Of a stretch of 64,000 bases of DNA, positions 46,083 to 59,005 are shown piece after piece. The DNA is from Astrocystis sublimbata (Eukaryota; Ascomycota; Sordariomycetes; Xylariales; Xylariaceae). Every line of letters begins with the position of its first letter. The stretch's first letter is position 1. The notes under the pieces were generated by a model that was given only the letters and a program-made list of their open reading frames with translations, was not told where the DNA came from and did no database searches. The stretch is from contig JAJNNY010000062.1 of the NCBI GenBank assembly GCA_022453515.1, positions 1-64,000 on the forward strand, given 5' to 3'. Made by a program: the position numbers and the translations under genes.

Positions 46083-48050
46083 TGGTTCAGGCGGGGGCGA
46101 GGGAAGAAGACTGGCTCTCTCCTCTCTCTGTGTTCAGAGAAGAATGGAAAAGGAGAAAAGATATGGGTGATTAAAACGGATTCCGAGAGAGTACGTCAAG
46201 GAATTAGATGGATTGATTGTGATAGAGATGAATTGATTGATAGAGATGAATTGATTGATAGAGGTGAGTATGGTGATAGAGAGAAGACGTATAGACAACC
46301 AGGACGGATGGGCAAGGAGGAAATGGTAAAGCCGGGGACGTGCCCAACGAATACCAACGGGCACAGAGATAATGATTCATCTGTGTCAAGTCGAGAACCT
46401 CGAAAAGAGTGCTTCGGACTGCAGTCCCCGCCGTACATAGCTGTGCGTACTTAGTATTTCATTGGCCCTCATTCAATTTTAAACTTCGAGTTTGCGCCTG
46501 CGTCGTGTCTCTTCTTCATCACAAACTCATATGAGCGGGGGGGGAAGCAGGAAAGTTTAATGCTTTCAAATAGGCCAGATTGAATCACATTAGCTGGGTG
46601 CATATTCATGATGAAATAAACTCTGTATGTACGTTATGTATGTATGAATACGTATATAAAAATAAGAATAGGGGGATTGATGATAAAAAGAAAGTTGTTT
46701 AAAAAGCCCAGCTGAATGACATAACTGTATACTAAAACATACTTCTATACGTATCTTATATACCTAGCTATATACGAATATGCTAGGTATATAAGAACAC
46801 GGACAGGGGAGTTGACGACAAGAGGTTTAAGGTTTCTTTCGATAGACCTATCATCATACGATACCCGATGGATCGGGTTGTCGAGTTGTGCGCTCTCCGC
46901 ATAATAACCTTGAGGGACCCCCGGATGGAGGCATAAGTTGTGACCGGCCCCGAGTCTCATACACACTATAAATAAATAAAGTATATATATATAAAATGCA
47001 CCGCAACCCGGCCCGAGCGGACACCGTGAGAGCGCGAACGTGGAAAACACCATAGAGCCTATCCCCGATATTACAAATTTTCAAGTCTTGCACTGTCCGA
47101 ACGCTGCCAAAATAAAGTCCTGCTGGACAACCAACGCCTGGCGCCTAATCCGAACATCGCATCCAACACACAAGGCTATATGGAAGGAGAATGATTCAAA
47201 CATTTTATTAGCTGCATCAGTCTGGATGCAAGGTGCAACTTTTCAACGAAACGAGAAAATCTGTTATTGAAACTGCCGTGGGACTGATCTGTCTACTTGA
47301 ACTATGTAGAACGAATAACACAATTCGATACCTTCCCATCCATCCTTGAACCTATTAGAGAAAAATCAACCCACTGGAACTTTGCCACTCAACCTAGGGC
47401 CTGAACCCCGTTCCCCCCCTTTTTCATCCATTCAATTCGCCCCTGTGTCCGTCCATACATCCATCCTCCTTTCCCTGCCGGTGCCGACCACTCTCTCGCT
47501 CGAAGCGGAGGCACCGTAACGCACAAAGAAAAAGAAGGAAAGAGGGAAAGAAAACACACAGTTGGTTCGAGCCAGGCGAGTAAAAAAGAAAAAAACCCAT
47601 CAAAGGTAGCTCTATCATCACCCCTTCAAGGAAGTCTTGATTCCGCCCTAAACGCAAAGGGGTATAGACGCAGCACGGAGAAAGTAACTTTTGTAGGAGA
47701 AACAGAGCGTAGTACAAGACCGGCGTCGAATTTCTTGACATAGGCGAGCGCAAGAGCCGAGAACCCATCAAGCAACTCTGATCAGGCTCGGTACCCTTTT
47801 GTGCAGCCAAGATAGTCTCAACTGAGGCAAAGGCATTGTAAAACACAACTCAAGTTATACAGGGGCGCAACTGGCATACAACTAATGCATAGATGATGTA
47901 TCCGCTATTACTTCGATTCCTGGACTGCCTAGGCTTCCACTTCGATAGCAGTCCAAATGTGATGTTGTAGGTACAGCGTGAGGACGGGGTCAAGCAATGG
48001 CCATCGTAGTCGGCGCCATGGGATTATATAAGGGCGAACGACAGTGATTT
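46083..48050. other. intergenic, Nudix-like gene promoter and Myb gene 3' flank
   Basis: No gene is seen in 2 kb. It contains a tandem repeat at 46221-46268: an 18-bp unit GATAGAGATGAATTGATT, two full copies plus a partial one. AT-rich stretches lie around 46610-46800 and 46970-46995. Confidence 0.5.
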
Positions 48051-49146
48051 CTAGCGAGCCTTCGGAGTGGAAAATAGATCAGGGAAGTGCTCCTTGGCAT
48101 ACTGCTCACATGCCTGGGATATGACCATATTAGCATAAGCGAGCGCGCGAAGAGCTTGAGAATGTAGTTTACGAACCTTTGCCGGCTTGCCCACCTTCTG
48201 TCCGATGGTCTTCCATTTGTTGTTCTCGTAGTCCTTGATCGCATTCAGAAGCGCTTGGCTCTCATCCTCGGCGAACTCAGCGTAGTGCATGTCCTGTGTT
48301 TGTCAGTTTAAAAGTCGGCATCCAGGAAATCTGTGGGGCCCAGTCCTACCTTGTACCAGTGCTTCTTGACACTGCCTTCAGTCCGGGTAGGAAAGGTCTA
48401 TACCGTGAGTCAGCTCGAGAACGACATGAAAGGATTGAGCACAAACGAACCTTGGCAATTTCTGCCCAGCTGCTGCCGGCATCTCGCATCTGCTTCAGTC
48501 TCAGCTCCTCAGCGGGAGTCCAAGGTGTATTTGTGCGACTCTTCTTGATTGGCGGGGCTTGGGATGGAGTTTCAGCGCTATCTGAGCCAGGCGTCGGTGC
48601 CGGAACGGGAGTCTGCTGAGCAACTGTGGGAGCAGGGATAGGGGTGGGCGCAGCAGCAGGGGTGGTGGGAACAGGAGCCGAGACCGCGGTGACTGTGGCC
48701 GCGGCGGTGGCAGGCGACGCAGTGGGGGTAGAGGCGTGCGGTTGGGCATGAGCTGGCTGTTGGGCAGCTTGTCCAGGCGCAGGTCTCTTGCGCCCTCGAG
48801 GTGCCGGGGCCGGGGTCTGCGTGGGAGTGGACTGCCCTTGAACAGGTGCCGCAGCTGGGGTTGACAGGTTGATTGGCGGAGGCACAGGTGTCGCATGGTG
48901 TTGTTGTTGGTGTTGAGGCTGCGATTGGTGTTGAGCATGTTGATGCTGCTGCGCCGGCTGTTGCTGGTGCTGAGCGTGTTGGGCATGCGGCTGATGGCCT
49001 TGGTGACCCGGCTGGTGTGCAGCATGCTGCCCGTGCGCTGGCTGCTGCTGCTGGTGGTGTTGTTGTCCGTGCTGTTGATGCGGCTGCGCCGGTGAGTTTT
49101 GGCCCGCTGCTGTAAAATTGGTCCCGTACTCGTTACGCCGGGACAT
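48051..49146 (-). CDS. Myb/SANT-like DNA-binding protein with Gln/His- and Pro/Ala-rich N-terminus
   Basis: Four exons (49146-48451, 48397-48350, 48293-48177, 48113-48051) encode 307 residues. The first 95 residues are a Gln/His/Ala prion-like tract, followed by a Pro/Ala/Thr-rich linker with a basic patch (RGRKRPAP) and IKKSR. The C-terminal third has two SANT/Myb-like repeats. The first is WTPAEELRLKQMRDAGSSWAEIAK joined to TFPTRTEGSVKKHWYK; the second is AEFAEDESQALLNAIKDYEN joined to KWKTIGQKVGKPAKACEQYAK. Each intron falls between helices. It probably binds DNA in the nucleus. The Gln-rich half would serve in activation or assembly. Similar proteins occur across Sordariomycetes as uncharacterised Myb-like factors. 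Confidence 0.85.
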
Positions 49147-52100
49147 ATCAGGTTGATATGAGTGGGTTGCGCTGCATTACATCTGTTAGGATTGTCTGAT
49201 AAACAATTCAACTTGAACGGCGCAGCAGATAGACAGTGAAACAACAGGATGCCATGCAAGCGACGGCCGCGACTTTCGCAAGACTGAGATTGCGCTGAAC
49301 TGCTTGGGCAGCGCCTAGCTTTGGGGACAAGAACTATGTGCTTCTCCTGCACGCTCGACATGGGAAGCATACATAGATATGTACTCATCAGGGCTCATGT
49401 TTAAGCATCAGTGTAGTGCTATTCCAGCCGAGCTAGTATAGTGGGGGAAGGCAGGGGAGCGCAACACGCCGCGGGGTCGTAGAGGATCACTGTCGAAAGT
49501 GATACTCGAAAGGGACACAGGCAAGGGGATATGGTAGGTCTTACGATAAAGACAATTTGGTGGTGGACATGGGCTTCAGCAAGGTGCCAAGGTAATAAAA
49601 TAATACTCACTGCATTTCATTGGGATGCTGCTGTGCGGTGCCATACAGATACTCCGGCACAGGGCCTACCTGCCATTGCTGCATTGTCTGAGAGGCGCGA
49701 AGCTGTGTCAGCGAAAGTACATTTGAATGTTTTGGAAGGAACGCGATTGAGCGGGGTCGACAGCGAACGCAAAGGCAAAGCATGAAGTGCAGGAGCAAGC
49801 AAAAGTCAAAGTGAGAAACGAGAGACTTGTTGGCGGTAACATGAATACCAGTAATGATACTCCATATGAGGGACATGATAGTGTTGTAAGATAAGATGAA
49901 GACAAAATGGCTTGTATGATTCGTTTCTCCATGGCAGACATGAGAACGGGATGGGTTGGTGGTGTGTGATTTTGAGCGTAGTAGATAGATGGCTTGTTAA
50001 TAAGCCATAGAACGCTCGCACCCATCACACATCACACGCCCGAACATGGTACATTCCATGTGATTTTGAGTTTTGTATAGCAAGCACGCCTGATCGAAGC
50101 AGGTCTTTTTTTTTCTCAAGTCCCGAGACGATACAGGAAAATGACATGAAGCAACATGTATGTACATTGTTGATGCATCGAGATTGCACACGCATAGGGC
50201 TGAATAGCGGGTGTGTATGGTAGCTGCATGCAACTCGGGCGATACGCGTTATAGCATATCGACATATAGAAATGGTGCAGCGCAGGCCATTCTGCAACAT
50301 GAAACAGCGAATTGCAATGAAACATCAATGACAAATGGCAAGATAAAACTTACGGATAGCTGTGGCACACGACGTCGATTAAGAGAGGTCTTTATGGGCG
50401 AGAGCAAGCAAGCAAACAAGCAAGCAAGCGTAAGGGGCGGCAGAGGATGTGACACGAGTCAACGATGCTGAAGGGGTCGAGGACACCAAGGTGGATGGGA
50501 TGGACGGAAGCGCAAGCGCGACGCGTCTGCAGATGGCGCGAAGACTCGCCGTGTCCCAGTCGGATCGCAGGCGAGGCGATGGATAGCAGGTACCCCACGT
50601 GTGGACGGGAGTATATCTGCGGTGAACTAAAGCCAGAGGGTTAGACGCAAGAGCACGAAGGTAGTCAAGTCAATCAGGATGGGGAGCGAGGTGGCAGGTA
50701 CACTGGAGCTTGTATAGGATGTAGAGGTCAGGTCAGGGTACAGGGTGGAGATGGCGGGAGTTTGTTTGTTGGTGGTGGTGGGTGTTGGGTGTTGGTACTT
50801 TGCGCGCGAACTGTGACGGATGCTTGGACGCGCAGGTCGCAGGCGGCAGGTCGCGTGGTACTGTTGGTACTGCTGGTACTGCTGGTGCCGTTGTTGGGTT
50901 CGGGCACGGGTGGAATATGCGCAGGCAGGGGAAATGGACGGGTACACGACGAGGAGGTAGAAGAGATCAGACGAGCTATGAGGTACAGTACTTTCGCAAA
51001 ATGGAGACAGACCGCAGAAACCAGAAACGGGCTGGGGCCGGGGTTCTCCGATCACTGGATATTGGGTTGAGGTATTGGGTATATCGATTGGTAAGACAGA
51101 CCAGCAGCGCTCGCACAGGTTCGCAAGTACGCAAGTAGTTTTCCGAGAGACGGGCAAATGTATCTCGTGCGCGTGTGTGGGTGCATGCAAAGTAGATCGA
51201 GGTAGCGCCCGAGTAGAAGAAAAGAGGGAGACGAAGTGGACAAGCCGGCAACGACAAGGTCCTGGGTGGGCGAGGAAGGGGGAAGAGGTAGGCGAGAACA
51301 GGAATGCGTGGCAAAGTGGCAAGGGAGGCAGGTAGACAGAGGTCACGCAATGTGGGCGAGACAGGCGGGGGGGTGCAGGGTATTAGGGCGCGCGGGCAGC
51401 CGGCACCCAATTGGCGTATGCAGGTGGCGAGTGGGACCCCCGCGTCGCCAAAAGAGGAGAAGTGCGGTGCACAAGCCAGCCAGCACCCAGCGAAAAAAGA
51501 ACGCACTGAATCACCTAGGCCCGCCAAGGTGTCGCGGGTCGATTGGCTATGTTACGTACTCGTACTACCTGTCTGAGGTACAAAGGTCAGCTCGGCACTG
51601 ACGGTTAGGTAGGCGCATCAAAGAGAACAGACAGCGAAAATTAGAAACTATCAAATGCGAGGTTGAGGTTCAGATAGGTACTCGGACCAAACGATGGATG
51701 CAAAGGGGTGGAGAAAGAGAGAAGCAAAGACCTCGAGGTAGACGAGGTAGAGAGGGGACAGAGGGGAGTGTAGAGTGACCTGGGCAAACCCTCACCGCCT
51801 GTCACTCTTCATTTGCGGGTGCGTACCGTTGGTAATTGGTAATCCCTAGCGTGGTACCGAACAAGTACGGTACTACCAAGAGTGGAATAGATGGAAGGAC
51901 AACCTCACACCAAGCTCAGAAAGATGGTGCTGGTGGCTCGGGTGGATTGCGAACATGCATCGTCACGGTTCGGTCGGTGGCGATTGTGAACTGGAAAAGA
52001 AAGGCGGGCCTCGGTCAAGGTCGATCAAGCCCAAGTGCATGCCCTAAGGTATTTTATCGAGTGATTGTTTTATCTGGCCCTTTCCTATTTCGTTTGTGTG

Positions 52101-55100
52101 AGACCTCCAGATCTTGGCACTGTCCACATTCCCTCGCGGTCCTGTACTCGGGTACTCTTTGCGTACTCGCAAGCGCGGCGGGATCTCCCCAGATACCTGT
52201 GATATATATGCGATTCAACTGTAGATTCACCGTACCTCGATGCCTCTGTAGCCTTGATCAAAGATCAGCCAGGGTTCAATTCTATTGGTACTAAAATATG
52301 ACACACAGTGCAAACGGATATGTCCACGCACGTGCTCTCTGCTACTAACCGAATTAGGCGATAGGTACAAGCACCTTGCTAGCGCAAGTACACCTACACG
52401 ACTGGGAACCGGTCATTCGAGGAATCAATCCATATTAGATTGGAAGCTGAATCTGAGATCATAGCAGAGGGAATAGAAAAAGGGCCTGTTATTTATGTGC
52501 TCGAAGCCCAATGCTACATGTGAAAAGCAAAGTGACAAGAGATCAAAGCGATTCAATCCAACGAATCAGGAGTCAATATGGGCGGAATGATATACGACCA
52601 ACCAATCAAAAAGCCAGCTCATATACGAGATAGAGGCAGATACCGAGGTACTTCCCAAACACAATCAGCAGCTGCGGCCAGATTGCAATGATAATTGGGG
52701 GAAGGATACGAGTGTTATCTAGCCCGTCTAGGGTAGCTGCACGGGTGAAGCTTGGTCTCAAACTTCAAACTGGCAATTGACGTTTTTGATCATGTTGCGA
52801 GCGGAATCATTGCGCCCAAGTTCGAATATACCTATAATACCTGCAACAGCATAACAAGCGCCACCACCTTCTCACACTGGAAGTTGACGTGCGCCAGTTG
52901 GATATCTGCATATACAGCAGTGCAGTAAGCACTAACTAACCTGACAAACAGAACGCAGCTGAAGAGCCAACAACTGTGTTGGTTTCAGCGAGCTGCATCT
53001 TTTGCATCTCCAATACCACCAACAGTATGACCTCAGGTCGGATCTAATAATAGCCTTGGGAGTTGGGGAGTTAACCTTGAGGCAAGGATACTTATTTAGT
53101 TGCTGCTGTGTCACTCTCAGCTGTTAGCTGGCATCTTATCGCATTTCATTCAATACCTGTCCCTTACCTGCTGTGCTCCTCGATACCCACATGCTACATA
53201 CATCACATATTCGCCCTAGGCTGTAATTCCAGTGATTGTACTCGTACATACATGCCCACTCATGCTGTACGCGATGAGGTCAGGCTAACGAACAGGCATC
53301 TTGGTGATACTCGGCCAGTTTGTACTTTACACGTGTACAGTCTAAAAACGGCGTACTCGTGCATGTGGTGGGTGGGGTCAGGCTAAGATCGGACCATGGA
53401 TGGGAATGGACTGGCTGAGGTGATCGTTAGGCGAGATAGGCTAACTTGGTACACAGGAGCAAACACGGCGTCATGCTGCGTTACCAACTGATGCGGCAAA
53501 TTTCCTGGCCACACACATACAGCAATTGACATGCCAATTGGACAAGAAACCTTCATGTTGCGATGTTGCCTTAGCGCATTGCTATTGCAGGACAGTCCTA
53601 GCCCACGCTCGCTATCCTTCCTACCTACCCGATTGTGACTGATTCGACCACGCCCCCATCTTTGCTCACCTGCCTCCCTGTGCTATTTGAATCACAGCTC
53701 GGCGGGCTACTGTAAGGCTGCAATTAAGTAATTAGAACATAACGAATAGGTGGGTTTACACTGCTTACATACGAAATAGTTCCTAGTAACCGTAACCTCT
53801 TACCTATTGTTGGTTAAATGCGTTAGAACTCTATCATATAATATAACAGCCATATGCTTACTGGAGGATGTAAGCATTAGAGTAAAGGAACGAAAGCCTC
53901 AGGTTCAAGTTAGGAAACAATTACAATAGACGAATTGTACTTCAAGAACCAAACACCTGTGTAAGATCAAATCTAACTACTAGCCACAAGTTCAGGCATG
54001 TTTGAATTACTCGTATAAGTCTGAGCAAGATACCTAGCTACCTAAATACTCGCCAAAGTAGGTAAGCATACCGTCCAATATGCAAAGCGCAACTCTATTT
54101 ACCTAGTTTAAGACCAATCACACATCTGCAACTTGTTTGCAACAAACCGAAAGACATCAGAATCAAGCATATAGATCTAGATGCCATCGAACCACCTCCA
54201 CCCGAACCCTTTTCCCACAAAGTCCTCTGTGCCAAGCCGTAAGTACTGCACGTGCCGTCGCCAGGATCCTCGAAGTCCTCGCGAGGTATCCTCCCGATCT
54301 GTACTGTACTTACTTCTCGTACCTTTTGAACAACGTCCCCGCCGTTCCCGTCCCCCCTTTTTCCCCGCAATTTCTCGATCGCAATCAGGGCTCTTCACGA
54401 TACTTGGATCTGCCCAGTCCCGCAGGTACCTATAATGAAGTTGCGTTGTAATACATACAGCTAAGTACATGGCTGTCACCTGCAGGTATTGATTGCCATA
54501 TAAGTACATGACCACAAGCATGTATGTATATGTGCTTGTTTGTTTGGCAGAGTTGGAATTCAAAGATAAGTTCTTAGAAGTATCATGCAACAACGCCTGT
54601 TGATGCAATGCAGCCTCATGTAGCTTCGACGTCGCCTACGAATCTGCAAGCAGGGACCACCACGCCACCCATCAATATCCGTCGTTCGTGCGAATAAAAG
54701 AAAAAAGAATTCATACTTCCAGGATGGCGGGTCGCCATCCATCCAACTTGGCCGGACCCAGGACAGGACAGACTTAGCCAGCGACCGACGAAACGTCAAG
54801 GCTTCCAATTCCAACTTGCAACTAACCTAATACAATTGCCTTTATGAACACGAATGAACACGAATCACTTAACAACTGGAATAGGACAGCCCAAGAGCAT
54901 ATTTTCAATCCCTGGCAACTCAACAAACCTTGCAATTCAAACAACTCTCAAGGGCGAATATTGAATTAAATTGATATTAAGATTTAGGTAATCAATTCCA
55001 TGCTTCACAACATGCCCAGGTGGTCTGTATTTATCATACAAACAGACATGGTGCCTTGAATTCAGACGCCAAAGACACTAAGACACCACGAACCAGGCAA

Positions 55101-56517
55101 CAAACCAACAGTCCAAGACAAGAAAATCTACCCTCGAAGCCTCACCTAACCCCGATCCGGATCCGAGTTTGAGTCGCCCCAAACCAAACCAAACCCCGAC
55201 CCTTTGCACCGTCCAGTCCTACTGCCAATCATCACGATCTCAAAACGAGACAAGCGACGCACACCGCACCACCTTCCGCGCCACGTTCAGTTCTGACAAC
55301 GTCTAGTAGCATTATTATCAGATAGATTGAACATAGTTCAGTATTAGGTAATGATCCTCTTCGCCTCATGATTGATTGTGATCAGGTCTTTCGCTCAGAC
55401 ATGATGAAAGATGAAATTATGTATAGAACACAAACATAAGTTATGTATTTAAGAGCACAGGACTCGGCAAAGGGCTTTCGCGCCCATATATGTGTAAATG
55501 TAAGGCTACATTATTAAAAATATATGCCTACCTGCTGTTTGCCCATCACAACGTCCGTGCCATGCCATTTGGCTAAAAAAGCGAGTGAGTTTTTTGAAAC
55601 CGGTGAGGTGCTGCGCACTCATGGGTTACCTAGATGAGTAGTATTTCATCACTGGGCACGCAATCCAATCCAACCTAAGTCGCGACTTAGTAAGTAAGCA
55701 AGTAAGTAGTATTCTGACAGACATATCGTCAGGGTCTCATCTCAACCCCCTTCCTGTCGCAAACGAGGGTGCGGATTGATTGAGACTACCTTAGGTAAGC
55801 ACTCTAAAGCGGCGACCCGGCGCTTATACCAAAATAGCCAGGTCAGGTACAGATACTGTTCCCCCCCCCCCCCCCCCCCCCCCTTTTTTTTTTTCTTTTT
55901 TTCCCTCTTTTCTTCTCACGGACAACAAGTCCTAGGCTGGTAATAGCATGAAGTGGACTATTGCGCGATTTTATCTTGAGCAGTGATGGCACACACATAT
56001 GACACGACGGGCAATTGCATGATCCGATGCGCAGCAGCTGCGAGCTCAATTACTCGGCGCTTAGTATGCTATGGATAACATCCGGATGGAATTGTTCTCT
56101 CTGTGTCGAGACTGTCATGGCTGAGGTCAAGACTGCATTCCATTTATTTCAAACTTCGCCAGACTTAGAATCGCAATTGTAAGCTTCTGTTTGGGGAGGG
56201 TAGATCTCAGCACTGTGCCCACGCCATTCAGCGCACCTCCAACACCGCGCTCTGCGGAGACAACATTGTAGTCCAACGCCAGCATCAAGTTGTCCAAGAC
56301 CGAAGCGACCCGCGTCCGAATAGGAATTGGTTCAATGTCATGATAGATTGATTGGATTGGTGGGAATTTCGGATTTCTATCGTGATCCTAACGCGACTTT
56401 TCCTTTTTGTCTTTCATAAAAGTGACCGTCCCGATTCCCTTCCCAACCGTCCTAAACACCGTCAAATGCTTAAAAATTCACCCTGTTCCATTTTTCCATA
56501 TCCTAGTCATTCGTCGC
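49147..56517. other. 7.4-kb stretch without a convincing gene
   Basis: Open frames here have random composition, and none matches a known family on either strand. The left 2.5 kb (to about 51600) is pyrimidine-rich on the minus strand. It could be a long leader or promoter of the Myb gene. Short runs such as AGCAAGCAAGCAAACAAGCA (50403-50428), many AGGTAGGT/ACCTACCT words and the homopolymer block at 55861 are the visible structures. No tRNA was found. Confidence 0.45.
55861..55894. repeat. C23-T11 homopolymer block
   Basis: Twenty-three C are followed at once by eleven T, and more T- and C-rich sequence extends to about 55915. It is a pure polypyrimidine tract that could form triplex or i-motif structure, or reflect assembly slippage. 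Confidence 0.85.
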
Positions 56518-57168
56518 TTACGGCACCAGCTCAATGACACCACCGGCCTCTGTGATCTTCTTCTCGGCCAGGGCGCTGACGTAGCGGGCGCGGACGACGA
56601 TGGGGAAACCGGGCAGGCGGCCCTTGCCGAGCAGCTTGGTGTAGCCGAGGTTCAGCAGGTCGATGACGGGGGCCGTGTCCTTGGCCTGGCCGGAGACGTA
56701 CTTCTCGCGCACGTCGTCGGGGAGGAGGGAGGGGAGCTAGAAACGGAAGAGTTGTGGTGTTAGCATGGGTTCCTTCCTTGCTGCTGACGGGACAGCACCA
56801 TCGAAGTGACTTTGTTGTTGTTCTTGTCGCATCGGGGCCGGGAGCGGAAGCGGTGGTATTGGGTTTATTTATTTACCTTGTCGAGGTTGACGATGGGGTT
56901 CCAGTAGTGGTTGCGCTGCAGGTGGAAGTGGCGCATACCGACCTTACCGAAGTAACCGGGATGGTACTTGTCGATGTTGGTACGGTGGTGGTGCTGTCGA
57001 CGAAGGTTAGCGATTCCGTAGTGACTTGGACATTGAGCATTGGATATTTCGTACCTGACCACCGGCCATACCACGACCACCAGGGTGCTTCCTGTGCTTG
57101 CCGACGCGACCTTTACCGGCACTGACGTGGCCGCGGTGCTTGCGGGTCTTGCTGAATCTAGTCGGCAT
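56518..57168 (-). CDS. rpl28: 60S ribosomal protein uL15 (RPL28)
   Basis: Three exons (57168-57055, 56993-56877, 56736-56518) encode 149 residues, the standard length of fungal L28/L27a (uL15). The start is the invariant [20 protein letters not shown]. The Gly/His-rich [19 protein letters not shown] loop and [20 protein letters not shown] follow, ending with a [14 protein letters not shown] tail. It is a structural protein of the large ribosomal subunit near the peptidyl-transferase region. The three-exon layout with early introns is usual for filamentous ascomycetes. It gives a firm housekeeping anchor to this end of the window. Confidence 0.97.
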
Positions 57169-58099
57169 CTCGAGAGTCGGTCGTGATGTCGTTGATCGCT
57201 GTCCGGTTCGGCGGCTGGCTCGAAGGTGTGCAGAATGTGTCGAGGCGTTGCTACTACCGAACGGTGGTGGGGGGAGGCCCGGCTAATCTAGGGCTAATCT
57301 GATTCTGGATTGTCAAGGTGGTCCGGTGGTGGGGCAGCCTTTCGATTGCACCAGCCACAATCAAGTGGGGCTAACGGTCTCGTTTGCGCCACAGCCACAG
57401 TAAGGTACCACTCGAGCCACTCCATCAGGTTGCCCCTCCTCAATGTATCGTCACCGGCAACAGGTGACGCTAACGGCTCATGTACCTTGACGGAGGTACA
57501 GAAACCTGGAAATCAGATAATCACTCGCACGTACTTAGGTCTACATCCACAATATGTATCTCGTACATTCATGCATATCCCAATTGTCCCTGCTCGATGG
57601 GACCTCATGGATTACCCCTGGCGAACCCCGAATAAGTACCTGAACAAACAAATCGGATTATATACATCAAGATTGGTTCACTGTCAAGTCACGATGCTCA
57701 TTTCAGACAAATCTCATGACACTTTCTTGAAACTTCTATGATATTCATATCATCGGAGTAATCCTACGGATCATAGGATAATGAACAATGAATTAAATGA
57801 TTTATCAAGTCTAAAGTGTTACTGTCTCTGGTCTGTATCTAATAGTGTTGAATCTGTTGATGATGAGGTTCAACTATCACGACTATCATCTCATAATTTC
57901 ACGGTGAAGAAGCCGTCTGCACGCCCTTGATAGGTCAATCTCCATGCGACCCACCAGAAATCTGACTTCATCTCAACCAGCTACTCTCTGTCGTGGACAG
58001 TGATGGGTCCAATCAGACAATACAGAGATGATGCCCCAAGCTTTGCGCTGTACTAATACTAGACCTGCTGTCATCTCTCTATCAATTGACTCTCCACTC
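57169..58099. other. intergenic, RPL28 promoter side
   Basis: No gene is seen. It holds the upstream region of the ribosomal gene and the 3' flank of the thioesterase-like pseudogene. Confidence 0.5.
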
Positions 58100-59005
58100 T
58101 TAGATTTTCGATGTACGCGCTGCTGCTTTCTTCTCGTCCCACTTCTGCCTGAACGCCTGCGCAGCCTCCACCGTCTTCACATAGCCTTCATAAACCCTCG
58201 ACCACCCATCACTGACGCCGCGGATATCGACAGGACGACCAGTGCCGGCATCGATGAACGTGACATTGCCTCTCGTTTCGGCCACGATAGCCTGCTGCTT
58301 GAGGGAGAACAGCGAGGTCGTGCCGAAGTAGCGCGTCGGCTCCATGCGGTCTGGCCTAGTGGTCACGATGAGCTGTTTGTTCGCATGTCAGTTATGATCA
58401 GTGAACGAAACCGATTCATCATTTTTCTATTTTTTTCTACCAGCCCAGACGGGGTGACTTTATCATCATGATATTCACAACGACGAAAGCGAAGCGCATC
58501 AGTATACAGTTACGATTCCAGCACATACCGCATCACGATACCTGACCTGCCTTCGGATCTCAAGCTCGTACCTGCGCACAACGGGGATGACGCTCTAGCC
58601 TCGGACCATGGCGTCGTACTCCCAGGTACTCGCCGTAGCTCTGCGGTGGAAGCCAATGCCGAGGAAGTGCATGAACCGGGGTGCCCGAACGGGTCCTGGT
58701 CCTCGGCCCACAGCACCCCGCGCTTGATCATCGTCTGCGCGTCGTACCCCATCGTCGAGAGCGCGCGTCCCCGGAGCTCGGCGTACGGGTCGCCCGCGCA
58801 GCACGGCGCCCCGGACTTGGAGTACGGCGAGTTGTACGCCGACTCGGCTAGTCGCGACGGCTTCTTCTTCTCCGGAGGGCTGGGCACGGTGCGGGAGTCG
58901 ATTTGCGTCCTTTTGCTTTCGGACGATCTTACGTTGCTGATCAATGTCGGCAGGTGGGATGCCGGACAGCCGTGAGGCTGGTGTTGGGATCGTGTCTTTC
59001 TTCAT
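58100..59005 (-). pseudogene. decayed thioesterase (hotdog)-like gene
   Basis: Pieces of one protein appear in different frames. From the 5' side they are: ESAYNSPYSKSG...RGVLWAEDQDPFGH, then after a frame change RFMHFLGIGFHR, then EYDAMVRG, then a TAG (58595-58597). The same frame continues with SVIPVVRRYELEIRRQVRY, a 155-bp intron (58374-58528), and LIVTTRPDRMEPTRYFGTTSLF...AIVAETRGNVTFID. The order matches fungal hotdog-fold thioesterase-like proteins. Between DPFGH and EYDAM, several residues that relatives have are missing, which suggests small deletions as well as the stop. The N-terminal exon (MKKDTIPTP... from 59005) also changes frame. A functional product is unlikely. The family call is moderately sure, the decay more so. 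Confidence 0.7.

Noticed and set aside
50627..51527. Two long minus-strand frames of 239 and 183 residues
   Set aside because: They overlap in different frames, have Ser/Thr/Pro-random composition from pyrimidine-rich DNA, and match no family.
55370..55440. ATGATGA box resembling a C/D snoRNA
   Set aside because: No matching D box with a terminal stem was found at a suitable distance.
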